Assembly: GCA_903868845.1 (NCBI GenBank)
Contig: CAIPWS010000059.1
Location: 1 to 5,388 of the forward strand
Direction: 5' to 3'
From: an uncultured bacterium
GTDB lineage: Bacteria; Patescibacteriota; Minisyncoccia; Phycocordibacterales; PALSA-1337
DNA length: 5,388 bases
In this document: in pieces, positions 1 to 4,944 of the stretch
Numbering within the stretch: the first letter of the stretch is position 1
Layout of the letters: every line of letters starts with the position of its first letter
The notes under the pieces: generated by a model
Database searches by the model: none
The model's input: the letters and a program-made list of their open reading frames with translations, nothing else
What the model was told of the DNA's origin: nothing
Translations under genes and position numbers: made by a program

Positions 1-105
1 GCCGTTTAGGCTTCATGGACTATATTATCTGTGCGCCGTTTAGGCTTCATGGACTATATTATCTGTGCGCCGTTTAGGCTTCATGGACTATATTATCTGT
101 GCGCC
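1..105. repeat. 34-bp perfect tandem repeat array (about 3.1 copies) abutting tRNA-Lys
   Basis: Three identical 34-bp units lie head to tail at 1-34, 35-68 and 69-102, with the first three bases of a fourth at 103-105 before the sequence diverges into the tRNA. Each unit begins GCCGTTTAGGC and ends TATTATCTGTGC. There are no spacers, so it is a simple tandem array. The unit length is not a multiple of 3 and reading frames across the copies soon hit stops, so it is non-coding. The last bases of the array overlap the tRNA: the 6-mer TGCGCC at the tRNA 3' end (100-105) also occurs at each unit junction (32-37, 66-71). The array reaches the left edge of the window, so the total copy number is unknown. 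It could be a replication-slippage product, an integration footprint at the tRNA, or an assembly artefact at a contig end. Confidence 0.95.
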
Positions 106-172
106 CAGTAGGGATCGAACCTACGACCTTATCCTTAAGAGGGATCTGCTCTACCAGCTGAGCTATGGGCGC
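100..172 (-). tRNA. tRNA-Lys, anticodon CUU
   Basis: Read on the minus strand, the 73 nt fold as a full cloverleaf. The acceptor stem GCGCCCA/TGGGCGC has 7 of 7 pairs, the D stem is GCTC/GAGC with an 8-nt loop, and the T stem GTAGG/CCTAC encloses TTCGATC. The anticodon loop CTCTTAA puts CTT at positions 34-36 (window 139-137), which reads the lysine codon AAG. The discriminator base is A. The anticodon stem is GATCC/GGATA, so the top pair (27-43) is a G-A mismatch, the only flaw seen. The terminal CCA is not encoded, because the next bases are CAG, so a CCA-adding enzyme is required. The gene is divergent from rpmF and its 3' end runs directly into the 34-bp tandem array. No terminator hairpin is visible downstream within the window. 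Confidence 0.96.
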
Positions 173-192
173 ATGCGGCTTTCCGTCGAAAA

Positions 193-201
193 AATATAAC
201 A
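193..201 (-). promoter_or_regulatory. Extended -10 promoter for tRNA-Lys
   Basis: Read on the minus strand, 201 to 193 is TGT TATATT, an extended -10 (TGn) followed by a hexamer matching TATAAT at 5 of 6 positions. Transcription would start near 186, giving a leader of about 14 nt before the tRNA at 172. No convincing -35 is seen 16-18 bp upstream, which is acceptable for an extended -10 promoter. This is inference from sequence only. Confidence 0.5.
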
Positions 202-240
202 TAGTTTATCTTCTTGCGCCATGGCACAGTTTACCGCCTC

Positions 241-269
241 TTGCATGCCAATAAATTATATGCAATACT
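241..269 (+). promoter_or_regulatory. Probable promoter of rpmF (leaderless geometry)
   Basis: A TTGCAT -35-like hexamer (241-246) is followed by a 17-bp spacer ending in TGC and by the -10-like hexamer AATACT (264-269, 4 of 6 matches). The spacer's TG (261-262) makes this an extended -10. Only 7 nt separate the -10 from the ATG at 277, so transcription would start at or next to the start codon. The smc promoter has the same arrangement. Confidence 0.5.
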
Positions 270-276
270 ATTCTCC

Positions 277-507
277 ATGGTAAATCGCATGCGCGCAACG
301 CGCTCAAATCGCAACAATAGACGCTCACATCACGCCCTAGACGCAGCGCGTGTTTCGAAGTGTCCTAAGTGTGCGGCCCCTCACAAAAGTCACAGTATTT
401 GTATGAATTGTGGTACTTACAACGGTCGCGTCATCATAGACTTATCAGCCAAGGTTGCATCGAAGGTCAAGAAAGCGGAAGCAAAGAAGAAACAAGCAGC
501 AAAGTAA
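277..507 (+). CDS. rpmF: 50S ribosomal protein L32 (bL32) with basic C-terminal tail
   Basis: The product is a 76-residue zinc-ribbon protein of the large ribosomal subunit. The family signature NRRSHHAL is at residues 14-21, followed by two CxxC knuckles (C29/C32 and C42/C45) and GTYNGR. E. coli L32 is 57 residues; this one adds a Lys/Ala-rich tail of about 20 residues (ending KKAEAKKKQAAK), probably an rRNA-binding extension. The start at 277 (MVNRMRATRS) is chosen because it aligns with the usual L32 N-terminus. The frame is open back to a TTG at 214, but those extra 21 residues resemble nothing in L32. An internal ATG at 289 is possible but would remove family residues. No Shine-Dalgarno precedes 277, and the promoter geometry suggests a leaderless mRNA. 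nusB follows after 61 nt, probably co-transcribed. Confidence 0.95.
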   Translation: MVNRMRATRSNRNNRRSHHALDAARVSKCPKCAAPHKSHSICMNCGTYNGRVIIDLSAKVASKVKKAEAKKKQAAK

Positions 508-568
508 TATTAAATAGTTTGGGTTCGGTGCGAAAGTGTTAGGTTAGAAAAAACGTTCTTTCATCAAA

Positions 569-1459
569 ATGGCCAATAGACATCTATCACGCTCCATAGT
601 CTTACAAGCTCTCTTCGAATGGGATGTGGCTGGTCAGCACGATGAAAAATCCAAAGAAATAGTAGCCCGCGATGTAAAGGAGTTTGCTCCTGGTCTCGCG
701 GATATTTCGTTTATAGAGGAGCTTATGAAGGGGATTATAGCCAAGCGTGCTGAGCTAGATGACATCATGGTCAAAGCGGCGCCAGATTGGCCAATAGACA
801 AGATTTCTCCAGTTGATCGTAATGTCCTTCGTGTTGGACTTTATGAACTTCTTTTTGCAGATCATGACGAGGTTCCATCTAAGGTGGCCATCAACGAAGC
901 TATCGAACTTGCTAAGACTTTTGGTGGTGAAACTAGTGGTCGTTTCGTTAACGGAGTTCTGGGTGCGGTCTACAAGGAACTTGGTGAACCTGGAAAAGAT
1001 GCTCAGCCAGCCAAGAAAAAGATTCCAGAAGTTCCTTATGAGAAGATGCCTATTCAACACCTGGGTGGCGCGGTTGTATATGCGAAAAATGGTAAAGAGA
1101 TTTATTTGGCTTTCGTTCACGACGTCTTCGGTCATTGGACATTGTCGAAAGGAAAAATTCCAGAAGGTGTTGATCCTAAAGATGGAACTATCGCTAAGGT
1201 GAAAGAAGAAATCGGCCTAGATGTGAAGATTATTTCAGATCTTGGTAGCAATGAATACATAGCCAACGACCCCGAGATTGGCAAGCTTCGCAAGCAGGTG
1301 CACTATTATATGGCTGAGTCTGCATTTGAAAAGCTAGTTTTGGTAAAGAAGCCCGGCCTCGATGATGCAAAATGGTTCAAGTTGTCAGATATTTTGGAGC
1401 TCAATTTTTATAATGATATTTTGCCAATAGTTACAAAGGCGGTGACGATGCTTAGCTAG
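569..1459 (+). CDS. nusB: NusB transcription antitermination factor fused to a Nudix hydrolase-like domain
   Basis: The 296-residue protein has two domains. Residues 1-140 are an all-helical NusB domain, which in known systems binds rRNA boxA with S10 (NusE) to prevent early termination of rRNA transcription. Its hallmarks are ISPVDRNVLRVGLYELLF (79-96), VAINEAIELAKTFGGE (106-121) and FVNGVLG (126-132). E. coli NusB is 139 residues, so this half is full length. A Lys/Pro-rich linker (141-160) leads to a Nudix-fold domain at about 165-296, starting with GGAVVYAKNGKEIYLAFV. The Nudix box spans G195-L217 and is degenerate: relative to GX5EX7REUXEEXGU, the first Glu is V201 and the RE pair is A209-K210, while E213, E214 and G216 remain. 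Catalysis is therefore doubtful. The reading frame is continuous, with no sign of a frameshift. rnc follows after 52 nt. No Shine-Dalgarno or good -10 lies just upstream, so it probably depends on the rpmF transcript. Confidence 0.93.
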   Translation: MANRHLSRSIVLQALFEWDVAGQHDEKSKEIVARDVKEFAPGLADISFIEELMKGIIAKRAELDDIMVKAAPDWPIDKISPVDRNVLRVGLYELLFADHDEVPSKVAINEAIELAKTFGGETSGRFVNGVLGAVYKELGEPGKDAQPAKKKIPEVPYEKMPIQHLGGAVVYAKNGKEIYLAFVHDVFGHWTLSKGKIPEGVDPKDGTIAKVKEEIGLDVKIISDLGSNEYIANDPEIGKLRKQVHYYMAESAFEKLVLVKKPGLDDAKWFKLSDILELNFYNDILPIVTKAVTMLS

Positions 1460-1489
1460 AGAAAAGTGGAAAGTTAAAAGTGAAAAGGC
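1458..1489 (+). repeat. Purine-rich AAAGT-type low-complexity repeat between nusB and rnc
   Basis: The stretch overlapping the nusB stop and filling the start of the 52-nt gap is built from variants of AAAGT (AAAAGT, GGAAAGTT, AAAAGTG). It shares the 10-mer AGAGAAAAGT and the 12-mer AAAGTTAAAAGT with a stretch inside the smc gene (4087-4117), in the same orientation. Two copies in 5.4 kb, one non-coding and one coding, suggest a dispersed repeat family rather than a gene-specific signal. Confidence 0.6.
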
Positions 1490-1511
1490 GCAAGAAAACA
1501 CAAAAATCACG

Positions 1512-2210
1512 ATGAAAACAGACATAGAAAAACTAGCGAAGCAGATCGGTGTTACTTTTAACGATATTTCTTTGTTGCGCACGGCTTGTACGCACAGATC
1601 TTATTTGAATGAAAACAAGGCCTCAGGTTTTGAACATAATGAGCGTTTGGAATTTCTTGGTGATGCGGTTTTGGAACTTATTATTACAAGTTTTCTTTTT
1701 AAGAAATATCCACATAAGGCTGAAGGAGATCTGACTGCGTATCGTGCGGCCTTAGTGAACGCGAATAGTCTTACGAAAGTTGCCGAGCATATAAACTTGA
1801 ATGACTTCATTATGCTTTCTCGTGGTGAGGCCAAAGATACTGGTCGTGCACGTTCTATCATTTTGGCAAATGCGGTAGAAGCTGTCATTGGCGCTATTTA
1901 TCTAGATCAAGGTTACAATCCTGCAGCGAACTTTATCGCGGATCATCTACTTGATATCCTAGACATCGACGAAATCGTTTCAAAGAAGTTGTGGCTCGAT
2001 GCCAAGAGTCGTTTTCAAGAAAGAGCTCAAGAGAAGAGCGGAATCACGCCGTCGTATAAGACTTTGAAGGAGGTTGGTCCGGATCATGATAAGCAGTTTA
2101 CTCTCGGTGTATTTTTGGGTGATGTTCAGATCGCGACTGGTTCCGGTCCATCTAAGCAGGATGCTGAGCAGAAGGCGGCCGAGAAGGCTTTGGAAGCCAA
2201 GAAATGGTAA
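1512..2210 (+). CDS. rnc: Ribonuclease III
   Basis: The product is a 232-residue double-stranded-RNA endonuclease that in bacteria releases 16S and 23S rRNA precursors and cuts structured mRNAs. The catalytic domain covers residues 1-150, with HNERLEFLGDAVLEL (42-56), the family signature. Mapping to E. coli works with a constant offset of 6: E38=E44, E41=E47, D45=D51, E65=E71, E117=E123. The exception is D114, which is N120 here (LANAVEAVIGAIYLD). The dsRNA-binding domain spans about 160-230, with FQE at 168-170 and the Lys-rich helix KQDAEQKAAEKAL at 215-227. Length is normal (E. coli 226). The start at 1512 gives the standard N-terminus; no Shine-Dalgarno is visible. It follows nusB by 52 nt, consistent with co-expression of rRNA synthesis and processing functions. 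The gene is complete and followed by a 376-bp gap. Confidence 0.97.
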   Translation: MKTDIEKLAKQIGVTFNDISLLRTACTHRSYLNENKASGFEHNERLEFLGDAVLELIITSFLFKKYPHKAEGDLTAYRAALVNANSLTKVAEHINLNDFIMLSRGEAKDTGRARSIILANAVEAVIGAIYLDQGYNPAANFIADHLLDILDIDEIVSKKLWLDAKSRFQERAQEKSGITPSYKTLKEVGPDHDKQFTLGVFLGDVQIATGSGPSKQDAEQKAAEKALEAKKW

Positions 2211-2399
2211 GGTTAGTCGAAACATTATTTGGACTATTATAGCTATTGTGGCAATTTTGAAGATGATTTTTTAATAAGTGTCGGAAAAGGCATCAAAGTT
2301 CGAAAAGTTATGAAAAGTATGTGTCGCTCTCCGCGGTTAATGAATTGGCGGCGATTTACACCCTCCAGGGGTTGGTACATGCTTTTTAATAACGACCAC

Positions 2400-2408
2400 T
2401 TATTCACA
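2400..2408 (+). promoter_or_regulatory. DnaA-box-like 9-mer TTATTCACA
   Basis: TTATTCACA fits the relaxed DnaA box consensus TTATNCACA. It faces a perfect box 44 bp downstream on the other strand. Whether it is bound, and whether it serves replication initiation or smc regulation, cannot be told from sequence. Confidence 0.4.
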
Positions 2409-2452
2409 TCTATAAACAAGAATGGCTCAACAAAGCGATTCTAGTTTATCAA

Positions 2453-2461
2453 TGTGGATAA
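2453..2461 (-). promoter_or_regulatory. Perfect DnaA box TTATCCACA (minus strand)
   Basis: TGTGGATAA on the plus strand is the exact complement of the consensus DnaA box TTATCCACA. It lies in non-coding DNA 113 bp upstream of the smc -10, in inverted orientation to the box at 2400-2408. A perfect 9-mer is expected by chance about once per 130 kb counting both strands, so the pairing is notable but not proof. Confidence 0.5.
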
Positions 2462-2570
2462 GGGCACACTTAAGCAAAGCTAAACCTTCATTTTAAAACA
2501 GCGCCCATCACCCCGACCGTAAAAGTGCGGCTTAATACCGTCACCTAAATTCGTCCAGCCACAGCTTTTT

Positions 2571-2579
2571 TGCTATAAT
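2571..2579 (+). promoter_or_regulatory. Extended -10 promoter of smc (leaderless geometry)
   Basis: TGC followed by a perfect TATAAT (2574-2579) forms a consensus extended -10 element. No good -35 is present; TTCGTC at 2550-2555 is the nearest candidate at an 18-bp spacing. Only 7 nt (ATACCCA) lie between TATAAT and the ATG at 2587, so the predicted transcription start is at A2586 or A2587. That implies an mRNA without a 5' leader and independent transcription of smc from the upstream unit. Confidence 0.75.
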
Positions 2580-2586
2580 ATACCCA

Positions 2587-4926
2587 ATGTATCTCAAATC
2601 CCTGGAAATTTCTGGATTCAAATCATTCGCCAAAAAGGCGACTCTTAATTTTACATCAGCTATCACAGGCATAGTCGGACCAAACGGTTCTGGTAAGTCG
2701 AATGTGGCTGAAGCCTTCCGATTTGTACTTGGAGAACAATCTATAAAGTCTCTTCGTGGCAAGCGTGGTGAAGACATGATCTGGAATGGTGGAGGGGGTG
2801 ACTCGGCTGGACCAGGAAGTTCAAGTAGTGGAGGTCGTGCGAACCGTGCAAACGTCAAACTGACCTTCGACAATACTCGCAGAATTTTCCCAACCATAGA
2901 CTTTGATGAAGTCGCTATAGAACGCGTCGTTCATCGTGACAATGCCAATGAATATCTATTGAATGGAAGCCAGGTTCGCCTCAAGGACGTGGTTGAACTT
3001 TTGGTGGGTGCGCACATAGGTGCAACTGGTCATCACATCATTTCTCAAGGCGAGGCTGATCGCATTCTTTCTGCAAATATTCGTGAGCGTCGTGAAATGA
3101 TAGAAGATGCACTCGGCCTCAAAATTTATCAATGGAAGAAACTTGAAAGTATTCGCAAACTCGAGAAGACTGATGAGAATATGAAGCAGGTCGAGTCTTT
3201 GCGTCGCGAAATCGCTCCACATCTTCGTTTCTTGAAAAAGCAGGTTGAGAAAGTCGAGAAGGCTGAGGAGATGCGTCGAGAGCTTATTTCTATATATAAG
3301 GAATATTTTGCTATTGAAGAAAATTATGTAAACACCGAGAAAGCAAAACTTAATCATGAGTTAGTTGCACCAAAGAAGGAGTTGAGTGATCTCGATCAGG
3401 CTCTAGAAAAATCTAAGAATATATTGGCTTTGTCGAAGGGGAAGGATACGAAGAGTGATGCTGTCATTACCTTAGAAAATAATATTGCAAATGTACGCAA
3501 CCAAAAAGATTCAGTCATGCGTGAACTTGGCCGTATAGAAGGTGAGATCTCTGCAAACAAGCGTGCTATTGAAAAAGAAAAAGATAAACAGAAAAAAGAG
3601 GAGTTGAAGACTGTGTATCTCAAGGATGTCGAGGAGATGGTCACTACAATCGAAACTTTTGGTTCACTTGCAGATGCGAAGCACCTCTTCTCTGAGGTTG
3701 TTCGTGTATTGAAGAGCTTTGTTTCCAAGCATCGTTCTGTAAATGATTCGGCTATGATAGCTGAGGCTGAGAACGAAATTTCGAAACTTGTGAAGGAGAA
3801 GGGTGAGCAAGACACTAAACTTAAGAGTCTCTCTCATGATGAGAGCCGTCTTACAACTGAGTACAATGAGCTAAAGCAAAACATTGAGAAAGAAAAAGAT
3901 ACAAATCGTGATGCAGAAAAGGACGTCTTCAGGATCATTGCTCGCCAAAATGAAGTACGCAATGTTATCTCAGAACTTACAGCTAAACTAAATATAGTTT
4001 TGCGTGAGGATGAAGCTTTGAAGCATGAGCTTGGTGAAGCGGGAATAATGGCTGGAAGAGAAGCGTTGGATTATAGAAAAGAAGAAAGAGAAAAGTTAAA
4101 AGTTGAAAGTGGAAAGGAAAAAGAGGAAAGGGGAACAACGGCAAATTCTCGAACAGACCAAGATGCACGTCGCAAGCAGATAGAGAAGCTTAAGATTCGC
4201 CTAGAAGATGCTGGAGCTGGAGGTGGCGCTGAAGTCATGAAGGAGTATAAGGAAACTGAAGAGAGAGATGCTTTCTTGGCTCGCGAACTTGTGGATCTGG
4301 ATAAAGCAAAGGTAGAACTGGAGAATCTTATAGTTGAACTCAATACTCGCATCGACATTGAATTCAAGAACGGCATACTCAAGATAAATACGGAGTTCAA
4401 TAAATATTTCTCCTTGATGTTTGGTGGAGGACGCGCAGAACTTATGGTTGTGAAGGAAGCACGTCGTCGAAAGAAGAGTGATAGCGAAGAACTTGGAGAC
4501 GTTTTGTCAGGCGATATGCCATCTGGTGCGCTTGGTGATGCTGGAGATTCTGATGATAATGAAGAAGGACCAGAAGGTCTCGATGTAAATGTTAGTTTGC
4601 CACGCAAGAAAGTTAAGGGCCTCATGATGCTTTCTGGTGGTGAACGCGCTTTGACTTCGATCGCTTTGCTCTTTGCAATCTCTCAGGTCAATCCACCTCC
4701 GTTTATTATTCTAGATGAGACAGATGCCGCACTCGATGAAGCAAACTCCAAGAAATATAGCGATATGATCGAAGATCTTTCCAAACATTCTCAGTTGATA
4801 CTTATTACTCACAACCGTGAGACTATGTCTCGTGCAGGTGTTTTGTACGGAGTTACTATGGGTGCAGATGGCGCATCAAGACTATTGTCTATCGCTTTTG
4901 AGGAGGCGGTCAAGGTGGCGAAGTAA
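2587..4926 (+). CDS. smc: Short SMC-family chromosome segregation ATPase lacking a recognisable hinge
   Basis: The 779-residue protein has a split ABC ATPase head like SMC proteins, which fold and segregate chromosomes. The N-terminus MYLKSLEISGFKSFA is typical of SMC and fixes the start. Walker A is GPNGSGKS (31-38) and the Q-loop is SQGEADRI (153-160). Coiled-coil-like charged helices fill about 165-340 and 390-600. The C-terminal head carries the signature LSGGERALT (682-690), Walker B FIILDETDAALDEAN (706-720, D710/E711) and the switch histidine H742. All ATPase residues are therefore present. Bacterial SMCs are usually about 1150-1200 residues with a glycine-rich hinge; here the centre (about 341-390) is a short helical stretch with no hinge motif and no CxxC Rad50 hook. 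Two low-complexity inserts interrupt the heads: Gly/Ser-rich (68-84) and acidic (630-665). The frame is uninterrupted, so this is not a broken gene. A highly diverged Rad50/SbcC-like protein is less likely given the N-terminus and Walker B. ScpA/ScpB genes are not in the window. Confidence 0.9.
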   Translation: MYLKSLEISGFKSFAKKATLNFTSAITGIVGPNGSGKSNVAEAFRFVLGEQSIKSLRGKRGEDMIWNGGGGDSAGPGSSSSGGRANRANVKLTFDNTRRIFPTIDFDEVAIERVVHRDNANEYLLNGSQVRLKDVVELLVGAHIGATGHHIISQGEADRILSANIRERREMIEDALGLKIYQWKKLESIRKLEKTDENMKQVESLRREIAPHLRFLKKQVEKVEKAEEMRRELISIYKEYFAIEENYVNTEKAKLNHELVAPKKELSDLDQALEKSKNILALSKGKDTKSDAVITLENNIANVRNQKDSVMRELGRIEGEISANKRAIEKEKDKQKKEELKTVYLKDVEEMVTTIETFGSLADAKHLFSEVVRVLKSFVSKHRSVNDSAMIAEAENEISKLVKEKGEQDTKLKSLSHDESRLTTEYNELKQNIEKEKDTNRDAEKDVFRIIARQNEVRNVISELTAKLNIVLREDEALKHELGEAGIMAGREALDYRKEEREKLKVESGKEKEERGTTANSRTDQDARRKQIEKLKIRLEDAGAGGGAEVMKEYKETEERDAFLARELVDLDKAKVELENLIVELNTRIDIEFKNGILKINTEFNKYFSLMFGGGRAELMVVKEARRRKKSDSEELGDVLSGDMPSGALGDAGDSDDNEEGPEGLDVNVSLPRKKVKGLMMLSGGERALTSIALLFAISQVNPPPFIILDETDAALDEANSKKYSDMIEDLSKHSQLILITHNRETMSRAGVLYGVTMGADGASRLLSIAFEEAVKVAK
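4087..4117 (+). repeat. AAAGT-type repeat inside smc, related to the nusB-rnc gap
   Basis: This purine-rich stretch in the second coiled-coil arm encodes about residues 501-511 (REKLKVESGKE). It shares AGAGAAAAGT and AAAGTTAAAAGT with 1458-1489. The encoded segment, continuing into EKEERGTTANSR, looks like low-complexity filler in the coiled coil, consistent with a repeat that expanded or inserted in frame. Confidence 0.55.
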
Positions 4927-4944
4927 AATTGTAAAACATTTATT

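Larger units (their letters stand above)
2211..2586. other. 376-bp intergenic region between rnc and smc, possible DnaA-binding or origin-like region
   Basis: No convincing gene lies here. A plus-strand frame at 2229-2444 (71 codons) resembles no known protein and has no start signal. The left part (2211-2290) is AT-rich, including a T6 run near 2267. Two DnaA-box-like 9-mers (2400-2408 and 2453-2461) lie in the middle and the smc promoter is at the right end. Only weak hairpins are seen, for example ACCC-tccag-GGGT near 2360, and none is followed by a T-run, so no rnc terminator can be called. The gap is long for this otherwise tightly packed window. Confidence 0.6.

Noticed and set aside
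1..105. CRISPR array
   Set aside because: The 34-bp units are contiguous and identical, with no variable spacers between them.
214..276. Longer L32 starting at the TTG at 214
   Set aside because: The 21 extra residues do not resemble L32, and the -10-like element and conserved N-terminus support the ATG at 277.
544..566. Terminator between rpmF and nusB
   Set aside because: Only a 4-bp A/T stem (GAAA/TTTC) can form, with no GC-rich stem and no T-run, so it does not support termination.
813..1202. Second plus-strand frame inside nusB
   Set aside because: It is a +1 frame overlap of the NusB-Nudix gene with no family resemblance; the main frame is intact, so no frameshift is implied.
2229..2444. 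Small plus-strand gene of 71 codons after rnc
   Set aside because: The translation resembles nothing known, there is no start signal, and it overlaps a DnaA-box-like site; it looks like chance open frame.
2516..2541. Hairpin or direct-repeat operator (ACCGT at 2516 and 2537) upstream of smc
   Set aside because: Five-base repeats are expected by chance at this distance and the possible stem is only 3 bp.
3607..3756. Rad50-type zinc hook in the centre of the SMC
   Set aside because: No CxxC motif, and no cysteine at all, is present in this central segment.
4071..4625. Long minus-strand open frame within smc
   Set aside because: It is a Ser/Pro/Leu-rich mirror of the charged coiled-coil coding strand, typical of antisense shadows.
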